This document shows positions 42,981-50,954 of a stretch of DNA of 64,000 bases, piece by piece (the first letter of the stretch is position 1; each line of letters starts with the position of its first letter). The position numbers were made by a program, and so were the translations under genes. Source of the DNA: Acidobacteriota bacterium (GTDB lineage Bacteria; Acidobacteriota; Holophagae; Holophagales; Holophagaceae); assembly GCA_005788175.1 (NCBI GenBank), contig SXYX01000012.1, forward strand, positions 1 to 64,000, given 5' to 3'. Below the pieces are notes generated by a model. That model did not search any database and was not told the DNA's origin. It saw nothing but the letters and a program-made list of their open reading frames with translations.

Positions 42981-43942
42981 GTACTTTCAATCTCCGAAAG
43001 ACTTTTCTGAACAGCTCTTTGAACGAGATCAGCTACTTTAAGGGCCTCATAGCCTTCGGCCCAAGATACATATTCACCTTCTAAACCTAAACACGCACGG
43101 TAGAACTGTTCTATTTCAATTTTGAGTGGCTCACATTCTTGAATCGATATATTTTCATTTTTAATTTTAAACCCAGTATCTCCTTTAACTAAAGTTAAGA
43201 GTTCCATTGTTTGTTCAGCAAAGTTTAATTTGGCGTAGCTCTGATGACCAAATACACGTAATGTCCTCTCTTTTTTTTGTGCAACGCGGCTTGCCGTTAG
43301 AATAGCTACGGTTCCACCCTCAAATTTAATGCGGGCATTAACGAGATCCGCCTGTTTGGTCAAAACAGGGATGCCAAAAGCTTCGACATCTATGATGGGC
43401 CTGCCCACCAGAGCTCGAATCAAATCTAAATCATGAATCATGACATCTAATACAACATCGACCTCGATGGAGCGCATGGGGAAAGGAGATACCCTAACGG
43501 TTTCCAAAAAGCGTGGTATGAATTTTTTATCTCTCAGAGCTCCAACAACAGGATTAAATCGCTCAAGGTGTCCTACAGCTCTCACTAATGAAGTAGATGA
43601 TGTTAAAGACTGTTCGTGGGCCGCATAAAGTAGTTGAGATTCCTCTAGGTTAGAGGCTAAGGGTTTCTCCATGAGGATGTGCTTGTCCAACTTAATGGCT
43701 TCAATCCCTAGCCGGTGATGATGAATGGTTGGTGCGGCTATTTGGAGTACATTCACCTCATCAGCAATAGCAGACCAATCAGAGACCCATCGGGCACTGT
43801 ACTTATCTGCAATGAGAGATCCCCTTTTTTCATCAGGGTCAACTACGGCGACCAAATCAGCTTGGGGAGATTCATAGGCAATCCGGGCATGATGCTGCCC
43901 CAAATGGCCTACCCCTACAACAGCAACTTTGAGTTGAGTCAT
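42977..43942 (-). CDS. Gfo/Idh/MocA-family oxidoreductase
   Basis: An NAD(P)-dependent sugar-type dehydrogenase of 321 residues. The Rossmann motif VVGVGHLGQHHARI opens the protein. EKPLASNLEES near residue 93 provides the EKP lysine, and VMIHDLDLIRALVG near residue 170 provides the HD-containing substrate motif. Family members oxidise or reduce sugars and nucleotide sugars; the substrate is not deducible. It is coupled by a 4-bp overlap to the serine hydrolase gene. It diverges from a membrane protein gene across about 40 bp. Confidence 0.88.
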   Translation of the reverse strand: MTQLKVAVVGVGHLGQHHARIAYESPQADLVAVVDPDEKRGSLIADKYSARWVSDWSAIADEVNVLQIAAPTIHHHRLGIEAIKLDKHILMEKPLASNLEESQLLYAAHEQSLTSSTSLVRAVGHLERFNPVVGALRDKKFIPRFLETVRVSPFPMRSIEVDVVLDVMIHDLDLIRALVGRPIIDVEAFGIPVLTKQADLVNARIKFEGGTVAILTASRVAQKKERTLRVFGHQSYAKLNFAEQTMELLTLVKGDTGFKIKNENISIQECEPLKIEIEQFYRACLGLEGEYVSWAEGYEALKVADLVQRAVQKSLSEIEST

Positions 43943-43984
43943 ATCTTTAGGCTAAACTGAATCTTGATTAACAGGGAGTCCGTT

Positions 43985-44437
43985 ATGGATTTACAAGCAA
44001 TCACCCTCCTTTCAGTTGCTAAATGGGTACATTTGGTTTTGTTTAGTACAGCGTTAGGTGGTGGAGCAGCCTGTCTCATTATTTCCGGTCTTGAAGAAAG
44101 CGATCCTGCCTATAAAGGTCTTTCCGCAGCCCTTTGGAAATCATTGGTGAACTGGTCTCTTCGAATTTCAGTCATTGTCGGTGTGCTCCTTCTGATCTTG
44201 AATATGCAAATGGGTGAAAACCTTTTTGTGAATAGATATTTCCACTACAAACTTCTTTTCGTATTTGTCGTTTTAGGTCTTTCAGAATCTGCAAGTAAGA
44301 GTTTAGCCGTCGGGAAGCGCACCTTGGCCTTATCGAGCGTCATCGTGATTGCTTTGATTGGTTTTATCATTGAAAACCAACAAATCTTCGGTCAAATTCA
44401 ACCCAAGGAAACAACGACTATTCAATCAATGCAATGA
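43985..44437 (+). CDS. Hypothetical four-helix membrane protein
   Basis: A 150-residue membrane protein that I cannot assign to a family. Four hydrophobic helices are visible. The first contains WVHLVLFSTALGGGAACLI and the second ISVIVGVLLLILNM; RYFHYKLLFVFVVLGLSES lies in the third and the last is VIVIALIGFII. The histidines in helix 1 (KWVHL) and before helix 3 (FHYK) recall small CopD-like or heme-binding membrane proteins, but this is only a resemblance. The track start at 43964 is a TTG; AGGGAG lies 7 bp before the ATG at 43985, so I use that. It overlaps the peptidase gene by 4 bp. Confidence 0.7.
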   Translation: MDLQAITLLSVAKWVHLVLFSTALGGGAACLIISGLEESDPAYKGLSAALWKSLVNWSLRISVIVGVLLLILNMQMGENLFVNRYFHYKLLFVFVVLGLSESASKSLAVGKRTLALSSVIVIALIGFIIENQQIFGQIQPKETTTIQSMQ

Positions 44438-46029
44438 TCCTCATTGTCCTCATTTTTGGACTTAGTGTATCTTTATTTAGCCAGGGCTTGTTAACCGTAC
44501 CTGAAAAGACTCAATACCAAAGGACCTCAACGGTTAATGAAGTTAAAGTCTTTATGGATTCTCTCCGGCAGAAGCATTCGGAGTTGAACCCATATCGACC
44601 CAAAGGATCTCCTACGCATACTGAGACAGGTCAACCATTAAATGCTTGGCGCATCAAAGCGACACAAGCAGAGGCCGTTCGAGTTTATATCAATGCCAAT
44701 ATTCACGCCGGAGAAGTTGAAGGCAAAGAGGCTGTTCAAATGCTCGTTCGGGAGTGGCTCACAGGACAACATGGAAAACTTCAAGAGTCCATTGATCTCG
44801 TAGTCATGCCTTGCTACAACGCTGAGGGTACGGATTTGCTAGATCCAAAACACCGCCCATATCAGCCCAATCCGGCAGGAGGTGTGGGCACTAGGGAGAA
44901 TGCTCAAGGCTTAGATCTCAATCGTGATCTCATGAAGGTCAAAACTACGAATACTCAATGGTTTTTAGCCATGCTTACAGATTTCGATCCTCATGTTGTT
45001 ATGGATCTGCATACAACTAATGGGAGTTATCATGGTTTCTATCTTACCTATGCTCCAGCTATGGCTCCCGGTTTCAGCCCGCTGATGAAGCTTAATCGAC
45101 AACTTTTGAGCAATGTCAAGAAAGAGCTTCATCAAAAAAGTTTCCCCACTTTTGATTATGGTAATTTCAGCTCAGAAGGTCCATTACTCCCAAAAACTAC
45201 AATTCTGAATAACGCAGAACCAACTTCAGATCCAAAATCCTGGAGGACATTCGATTGGCGACCCCGCTTTCTAACTAACTATGCGTCCCTACAGGGACGC
45301 CTAGCTATTTTAAGTGAAGCCTATGTTTATCGAAGCTTTGAGCAGCGTGTTCTAGAGACGAAGATTTTTGTTTTAGAGTGTCTCGAAACAATTATTAAAC
45401 AATCTGATTCCATAAAAAGAATTAGGGCTGCAGCCAAAATAGAATTGCCAAGCAAACTGCCTCTCAATGCCTCACTTAAGATTAGTGAACGCTTCGTATT
45501 TGATCTAGTCGATCCAATCAAAGACAATTTCGGTAAAGTCCTTGGCGAGAAATCTCGAAAACAAATCGAGCTCCCTGCCCTGACTTCATATGACTATAAC
45601 GATTGGGTTTTGTTACCTGAGGGATATCTCATTTCTGGAGATGATCTAGATACTGTCAAGAAACACTTAGTAGCTCATGATGTTGCTTATCAAGAAATTT
45701 CTAAATTTAATCTTTCTTCTACACATTGGTATTTTGTCGAAGACGAACGCATTGAAAGTCGACAACCTTTTCAGCAAATTAAAACATTAAGTATTATGGG
45801 GTATTGGGCGATCCCTTCAAGTTCTGAAAAAAAGAACCTGTGGCCCTTGGCGAAACTCCAGAAATCTATTTTCGTTCCCATTGTTAAAGGTAAGGCTCGG
45901 CTGGCTTTTTATCTCATCGATCCAAGAAGCTCAGATGGAATGGTTTATTGGAGAATTCTAGATCCGAAGGACATCATTGCTATTGCACCAAAAAATAGGC
46001 ACATTGATAAAGTCTTCCCGTCTGAGTAA
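44434..46029 (+). CDS. M14-family zinc carboxypeptidase, exported
   Basis: A secreted peptidase. The signal peptide is the first 18 residues (MILIVLIFGLSVSLFSQG). The M14 zinc ligands are His and Glu in NIHAGEVEGKEA near residue 92 and His in MDLHTTNGSYH near residue 192. A candidate catalytic glutamate is in AILSEAYVYRSF near residue 295. RENAQGLDLNRDLMK contains the substrate-binding Asn-Arg. About 200 residues follow the catalytic domain without a recognised motif. The gene overlaps the preceding membrane protein gene by ATGA. An M16 peptidase pair follows, so this is part of an exported proteolysis block. Confidence 0.88.
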   Translation: MILIVLIFGLSVSLFSQGLLTVPEKTQYQRTSTVNEVKVFMDSLRQKHSELNPYRPKGSPTHTETGQPLNAWRIKATQAEAVRVYINANIHAGEVEGKEAVQMLVREWLTGQHGKLQESIDLVVMPCYNAEGTDLLDPKHRPYQPNPAGGVGTRENAQGLDLNRDLMKVKTTNTQWFLAMLTDFDPHVVMDLHTTNGSYHGFYLTYAPAMAPGFSPLMKLNRQLLSNVKKELHQKSFPTFDYGNFSSEGPLLPKTTILNNAEPTSDPKSWRTFDWRPRFLTNYASLQGRLAILSEAYVYRSFEQRVLETKIFVLECLETIIKQSDSIKRIRAAAKIELPSKLPLNASLKISERFVFDLVDPIKDNFGKVLGEKSRKQIELPALTSYDYNDWVLLPEGYLISGDDLDTVKKHLVAHDVAYQEISKFNLSSTHWYFVEDERIESRQPFQQIKTLSIMGYWAIPSSSEKKNLWPLAKLQKSIFVPIVKGKARLAFYLIDPRSSDGMVYWRILDPKDIIAIAPKNRHIDKVFPSE

Positions 46030-46076
46030 CCACTTGACGGACATGAATAACGGCCTAGGTGTCTATAATCACCATT

Positions 46077-46105
46077 AAAAAAAATTAGGGGCTAAGCAAC
46101 CCCTA
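46077..46105 (-). terminator. Minus-strand intrinsic terminator in the M16 leader
   Basis: Read on the minus strand, TAGGGG and CCCCTA form a 6-bp GC-rich stem with an 8-nt loop, followed by A and eight T residues, the textbook form. Read on the plus strand it is a hairpin preceded by poly-A in the 5' leader of the M16 gene, just after a TATAAT at 46064-46069. Neither flanking gene is on the minus strand, so any RNA it ends would be antisense to the M16 start. Confidence 0.5.
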
Positions 46106-46141
46106 TGGTTTAGGCTATTCATCTGACTCTACGGAGGTCTC

Positions 46142-47893
46142 ATGAGACGCCCTTATACAACATTGATGTCACTTGTCTTGATGACTTCGACCCTGCTGGT
46201 CGGTCAATTGCCTAGTATCCTTCCCGTCAAAGAACGTACGCTCTCTAACGGCATGAGAGTCCTTATTGTTGAACGAAACGACGAGCCAACAATTTCAGTT
46301 GGTTGGATCGCACGCGTTGGTTCAGTGAACGAAAAACCAGGGATTACAGGTTTGGCCCATCTTTTTGAGCACATGATGTTTAAGGGATCTAAAACCATTG
46401 GGACTAAAGATATTAAAAAAGATCTTGAACTCAATGATCTACAAGATAAATTGAGAGCCAAAATTCGTGAAGAAGAATCGTACCTACGAGCTAGACAAAT
46501 CCGGGGAGATATTGCGGACATGTCTGATCCCAAAAATCGCTCGGAGAAACACCAGGAAATGTTGGTTGAATTCGAAAAACTAGTAAAAGCTCAGCAAGAA
46601 TTAATCATTAAAGATGAATTCTCTAAAGTTTATGCCGAAGCAGGTGGTACAGGGCTTAATGCCTTTACGAGCAATGATGTAACTTGCTACATACAAACCA
46701 TACCTTCAAATAAATTGGAACTGTGGGCATGGATGGAATCCGATCGTCTCTATAATCCTGTCTTTCGAGAATTTTATAAAGAAAGAGATGTTGTTTTCGA
46801 AGAACGTCGATTAAGAACAGAAAGTACACCGACTGGTAAATTCGCTGAACTATTCGAGTCCATGGTGTGGGAAGCGCATCCCTATCATTGGCCGGTCATA
46901 GGATGGGCTTCTGATCTTGATAGCATCACTCGAGAGCAAGCTCTTGATTTTTTTAAGACATACTATGCTCCAAACAATCTAACCGCCGTGCTCGTGGGCA
47001 ATGTTAATGCTGCAGATGCAATACCAATGTTGGAGAAATACTTCGGCAGAATTCCTCGAAATCCTAATGGAGTCCCTGAAGTCGTAACACTTGAACCCAA
47101 ACAGATCGCTGAGAAAAGAATGATTGCCGATGCTGAGACGACTCCTTCTGTGGAGATTGCATGGAAGGCTGTTAGTACTGGCCACAAAGACATATATGCG
47201 CTTGATTTACTCTCTTCCGTTCTCAATGGACGAAGTGGTCGTTTATATAAAACGATCGTACTTGATAAGAAAATAGCTACAAATGTTCGTGCTGAGGGCG
47301 ACAACCGTAAATATGGTGGAGTATTCACCATTAGTGGGACTGTAAGCGGCGACTATAAACCTGAAGATGTTGAACAGGCTATTTATTTAGAAATCGAAAA
47401 AATTAAATCGAACGGTATTACGGGTCAAGAACTTGAAAAAGTAAAGAATCAAATCCAAGCTGATAGTTTCAGACGTCAAGAAAATAATTTCTTTCTAATG
47501 ATTCAACTAGCCCAAGCTGACGCAATTACGGGCTACAAGGAATTCCTGGATTCACCTTCTAAATATCAAAAAGTCACGCTTAAGGAAATTCAGCAGGTTG
47601 CTGAAAAATACTTAACCAAAGAAAATCGAAATGTTGCAATATACAATCGCAAGGCGTCATCTAAACCTGAAGATCCTGAATTAGCCGCATTCCCTGATCA
47701 GATGCGCGCCATGATCAAAAGCCAGCTAAATAGTATCGCTAAGATTGTAGATGTGCCTCAATTAAAAACAATGCTAGGCCAAATGGAAGCGCAAGCTGCC
47801 CAGCTCCCTCCACAAATGAAGGGTGCTTTCGATTATCTAAAAAAGAAGCTTGAAGCTCAAATTGATGTACTCAGCAAGAAGGAGAAAAAGTAA
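46142..47893 (+). CDS. M16-family zinc peptidase, catalytic subunit
   Basis: An exported pitrilysin-type peptidase with 583 residues. A signal peptide covers the first 22 residues. HLFEHMMFKGSKTIGTKD near residue 74 is the inverted zinc motif HxxEH, and the distal glutamate is in DVVFEERRLR. A charged helical insert of about 80 residues separates HxxEH from NAFTSNDVTCYIQ. The C-terminal half ends in a Pro/Gln/Lys-rich tail. GGAGG lies 6 bp before the ATG. The M16-like partner gene starts at its stop, so the two form a heterodimer pair, as is common for bacterial M16 peptidases that degrade imported or periplasmic peptides. Confidence 0.93.
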   Translation: MRRPYTTLMSLVLMTSTLLVGQLPSILPVKERTLSNGMRVLIVERNDEPTISVGWIARVGSVNEKPGITGLAHLFEHMMFKGSKTIGTKDIKKDLELNDLQDKLRAKIREEESYLRARQIRGDIADMSDPKNRSEKHQEMLVEFEKLVKAQQELIIKDEFSKVYAEAGGTGLNAFTSNDVTCYIQTIPSNKLELWAWMESDRLYNPVFREFYKERDVVFEERRLRTESTPTGKFAELFESMVWEAHPYHWPVIGWASDLDSITREQALDFFKTYYAPNNLTAVLVGNVNAADAIPMLEKYFGRIPRNPNGVPEVVTLEPKQIAEKRMIADAETTPSVEIAWKAVSTGHKDIYALDLLSSVLNGRSGRLYKTIVLDKKIATNVRAEGDNRKYGGVFTISGTVSGDYKPEDVEQAIYLEIEKIKSNGITGQELEKVKNQIQADSFRRQENNFFLMIQLAQADAITGYKEFLDSPSKYQKVTLKEIQQVAEKYLTKENRNVAIYNRKASSKPEDPELAAFPDQMRAMIKSQLNSIAKIVDVPQLKTMLGQMEAQAAQLPPQMKGAFDYLKKKLEAQIDVLSKKEKK

Positions 47894-49434
47894 TGTTGAA
47901 TCGTTTTGTTTTATCCCTCTTTTCTATTTCTCTCATTGCACAAGCAGCCACTCCAATTCAAGTTCCCGCAAAAGAACCATTGAAGAAGGCGGGGATCCCC
48001 AATCGCCCAGAAAAGCTTTCTTTTAAGCCGATAGATTTTAAAGTCCCTAATATTCGAGAGGCAAGAACTACTCTCGATAACGGAATCAGCTGTTATCTCG
48101 TGGCTGATCCAACAGGTCAACCTCTCGTTAGCATCAATATCACGCTCACAAGGGGCGGATATTGGGACCCTCAAGGAAAGGAAGGCTTGCATCAACTCAT
48201 GGGGGGACTCCTTCGAACCGGAGGAACTGTCGCCCTAACACCCGAACAACTTGACGAGCGCCTTGAATTTATGGCGGCACAATCTGGCTCTAGCTTAGGC
48301 AGTGAACGTGGCCAAATTTCAATAAGTCTTTTATCAAAAGATCTCAAGGAAGGGATGTCCTTACTCATGGATATGCTTACCCAACCTCGATTTGCACAAG
48401 ATCGATTAGATCTTGCAAAGAAAAATGCCGTCCAAGCAATGCAACGTCGAAACGATGATACTACATCCATCGAGCGTCAACAGATAGGCTTCCTACTCCG
48501 ATCAGAGGATTACTACGGTAATCGTAATACTACTAAAAACTCCATCGAATCCATTAACCTCGACGATATAAAAGCTGCTCATAGTCAAATGATTCACCCT
48601 TCGAACATGCTCGTTTCGGTTTCGGGTAAATTTGATAAGAGTCAAATGCTAGCTCTTTTGAATGAAACGATTGGCAAGTTGTCCCCCATGGCTAATGCTC
48701 AAATTAGATCTGAAATACCAGATAGTACCTATATAGGTAAGCCTGGTATTTTTGTTGTCGATAAAGATGTTAATCAGGGTCGAGTTACTCTCCATCTACC
48801 TGGAATCGCACCTTTAAGCGAAGATTATCCAGCCGTTTTGGTGATGAATTTTATTTTGGGTCAAGGAGGTTTTACTTCCCGCCTGATCAAAAAAATTCGC
48901 TCTGATGAAGGACTTGCCTATTCAGTAGGATCTACCTTTACTACCCCCTTGTATGTCGATCGCGCCGGAGACTTCAGAGCTCTTTTCCAAACTAAAACCC
49001 GAACAGTCGCTTACGGAACTCGATTAGTTTTAACTGAAATTGACAAGATGAGAACTACCTTGGTCTCTGAAGACGAAATCAAAGTAGCCAAGGGTTCCAT
49101 TATTGACGGTTTTCCTGCTCAATTTGCGAATAAATCAACCGTTGCCGCCACGTTTGTGAGTGGTGAACTTACCAAACGTCCGGATGTCTGGCTAGAAACT
49201 CTCCGTGATCGCGTAAAAAAGGTATCTCGCGAGGATATTTTGAGAGTAGCAAAAAAATATCTGCAGATTGAGAAAGCCTCCATTTTAGTTGTTGGTAACG
49301 CAAAAGAAATGGAGGAGGGTGACGTCAAAGATCATCCAGGTAAATTAAGCGAAGTAGGTAAATCATTCGGATTTGATTGGACGGTTACGAACTTGCCACT
49401 CCGCGATCCCATGACAATGAAACCCATTAAGTAA
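47893..49434 (+). CDS. M16-family peptidase-like protein, non-catalytic partner
   Basis: A second M16-fold protein with a signal peptide (FVLSLFSISLIAQAA). Where the zinc motif should be, the sequence reads GLHQLMGGLLRTGG, so the glutamate and second histidine of HxxEH are gone and it cannot bind zinc in the normal way. The fold is otherwise kept, including FILGQGGFTSRLIKKIRSDEGLAYSVGS, the glycine-rich and R/Y-containing region that contacts substrate in inactive partners. Its start overlaps the last base of the catalytic gene's stop, and the two surely form a complex. An SDR gene follows 21 bp later. Confidence 0.92.
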   Translation: MLNRFVLSLFSISLIAQAATPIQVPAKEPLKKAGIPNRPEKLSFKPIDFKVPNIREARTTLDNGISCYLVADPTGQPLVSINITLTRGGYWDPQGKEGLHQLMGGLLRTGGTVALTPEQLDERLEFMAAQSGSSLGSERGQISISLLSKDLKEGMSLLMDMLTQPRFAQDRLDLAKKNAVQAMQRRNDDTTSIERQQIGFLLRSEDYYGNRNTTKNSIESINLDDIKAAHSQMIHPSNMLVSVSGKFDKSQMLALLNETIGKLSPMANAQIRSEIPDSTYIGKPGIFVVDKDVNQGRVTLHLPGIAPLSEDYPAVLVMNFILGQGGFTSRLIKKIRSDEGLAYSVGSTFTTPLYVDRAGDFRALFQTKTRTVAYGTRLVLTEIDKMRTTLVSEDEIKVAKGSIIDGFPAQFANKSTVAATFVSGELTKRPDVWLETLRDRVKKVSREDILRVAKKYLQIEKASILVVGNAKEMEEGDVKDHPGKLSEVGKSFGFDWTVTNLPLRDPMTMKPIK

Positions 49435-49455
49435 TCAAAATTCATATGATTATAT

Positions 49456-50184
49456 ATGTCGCCTAGTCCTAAAAATTACCTCATCTTTGGAGGAATTGGA
49501 GGAATTGGGGGAGCTTTAGCCAATCAACTCAAGGAGGAGGGTCACCGGATATTTGTGACTGCGCGTACTCCAGAAAAGGCTCTTGAAAGTTCTGTATCCC
49601 CTGATCATACCTTGATCGTTGATGTCTTCAGCCCTGAAACGATTCAACAAGCTGTGGCCATTGCCAATCAAGAGGGCCTCGACGGATTAGCCTACTGTAT
49701 TGGAAGTATCGATCTCAAACCTTTATCCCGAAGTACGCGAGAAGATCTTCTACGTAGTTTCGAAATTAATACCATTGGGGCTTTTTTGGCAATCAAAGCC
49801 GCTGCGCCCTCTCTAGCAGAAAGACGCGGATCCGTCGTTATGTTCAGCTCTATCGCTGCATCAAGAGGATTCGCTAACCATAGTGCAATCGGGACGACGA
49901 AAGCATCTGTTGAGGGTTTGGGTCGCTCACTTGCTGCAGAACTTGCCCCTCATATTCGGGTCAATGTAATCGCCCCCAGCCTCACTGCTACACCGCTAGC
50001 TCAGGCTTTCACGCAAAACCCGAAAGTGGCTGAGGCTATTGCGTCTCTTCATCCCCTGCCTAGATTAGGTGATGCAGGAGAGATGGCTACATTAGCATCG
50101 TTCTTGCTCTCCGACCGTTCTAGCTGGATTACTGGACAAGTATTCCATGTAGACGGTGGCCGATCTTCCCTAGAAAAAAAATAA
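49456..50184 (+). CDS. Atypical SDR-family protein without the catalytic tyrosine
   Basis: An SDR fold of 242 residues. The nucleotide loop is FGGIGGIGGALANQL and the C-terminal WITGQVFHVDGG is standard. The catalytic Tyr-x3-Lys position reads AIGTTK, so the lysine is kept but tyrosine is isoleucine; HSAIGTTKASVEG is the full stretch. The serine region is MFSSIAA. Other SDRs with H-x-x-I-x-x-x-K are known to me as a distinct atypical group without a described function. It may use another acid, bind cofactor only, or act as a regulator. No clear Shine-Dalgarno precedes the ATG. Confidence 0.85.
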   Translation: MSPSPKNYLIFGGIGGIGGALANQLKEEGHRIFVTARTPEKALESSVSPDHTLIVDVFSPETIQQAVAIANQEGLDGLAYCIGSIDLKPLSRSTREDLLRSFEINTIGAFLAIKAAAPSLAERRGSVVMFSSIAASRGFANHSAIGTTKASVEGLGRSLAAELAPHIRVNVIAPSLTATPLAQAFTQNPKVAEAIASLHPLPRLGDAGEMATLASFLLSDRSSWITGQVFHVDGGRSSLEKK

Positions 50185-50207
50185 GTATCTTTTGGGTAGA
50201 AATATAA

Positions 50208-50948
50208 TTAAGAATTAATTATTCTTTTAATTTCTTTAAGATTTTTATAAAGTAGTATTGCGTCTGACATGGTGTTGACTCCATTTTTAATAAAATCCCT
50301 TTTAGTGGCATCCGACCAAAGTTCTTGCAAGGAGACCGTTTCTACTTTGACTAAGAATAAACTACTTTCTTGATCAGCAAGAGGGGCTGTAATTTGGGTT
50401 TCTAGTCTAAAGAAAAGATCTTCAATTGATCTTGGACGGATTGGTTTAGTTTTCTTTGGATGTTGACTCAATTCTCCTGAAGCTGAGATAGTCCAAACAT
50501 AACGCTTGAATGATCCCTGTTGAAAACTAGCCATACGTTCAGTTAAATTACTACTCGCCTGAACTAAAGCTCTTCCGTCGGCGACTGGAGCATGGATTTG
50601 AGCTAGATTTTGTCCTAAACGCTCTCGAGGGATCCAACTACTCGGAAAACAAAAACATATTGCCTCTAGCTTGCCTCTATTCATAATGGCAATATCTTCA
50701 TCTATCTTGAGGGCTAAATTACAAATATCATCTGAACTATCGATGCCTAGATATTCTGATGCCCTAGCGACTAAAGAAGCAGATTTAGCACTGGACGTTA
50801 CACCGAAGAGGTCTTCCCCGAAAAGATCTAGCTCATTTTTCTTGGCTTCGAGATATCGAGGATCAGGATTTTTATTGAACAAGGGCCCATGGTAGGGCAC
50901 CATGTGGGGTGCCGTCGTATAGTTTTGAATTTTAAACGGAAAATCCAC
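50208..50948 (-). CDS. DUF3445 protein, heme-dependent N-demethylase-like
   Basis: A 246-residue protein that I match to DUF3445 by pattern. FPFKIQNYTTAPHMV opens it, then the conserved core ICFCFPSSWIPRERLGQNLAQIHAPVADG near residue 95-125, and LFFRLETQITAPL near residue 185. The characterised member is a heme-dependent oxidative N-demethylase subunit, active on methylamine-type substrates. Whether this protein binds heme is inference. The C-terminus is a lysine-rich helix. It is convergent with the atypical SDR gene across 23 bp, where an AT-only hairpin can form. The M28 gene ends 7 bp upstream on the same strand. Confidence 0.72.
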   Translation of the reverse strand: MDFPFKIQNYTTAPHMVPYHGPLFNKNPDPRYLEAKKNELDLFGEDLFGVTSSAKSASLVARASEYLGIDSSDDICNLALKIDEDIAIMNRGKLEAICFCFPSSWIPRERLGQNLAQIHAPVADGRALVQASSNLTERMASFQQGSFKRYVWTISASGELSQHPKKTKPIRPRSIEDLFFRLETQITAPLADQESSLFLVKVETVSLQELWSDATKRDFIKNGVNTMSDAILLYKNLKEIKRIINS

Positions 50949-50954
50949 TTGATT

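Noticed and set aside
46034-46069. TTGACG and TATAAT as a promoter for the M16 gene
   Set aside because: The boxes are 24 bp apart, too far for a normal sigma-70 promoter, so only the TATAAT is mentioned.
46204-46533. Minus-strand ORF of 109 residues inside the M16 gene
   Set aside because: Serine/arginine/leucine-rich shadow of the M16 frame with no Shine-Dalgarno or domain; it is not evidence for an antisense gene despite the nearby terminator.
50206-50232. AT-only hairpin between the atypical SDR and DUF3445 genes
   Set aside because: The stem needs a 2-nt bulge and has one G-C pair, too weak to call a terminator.
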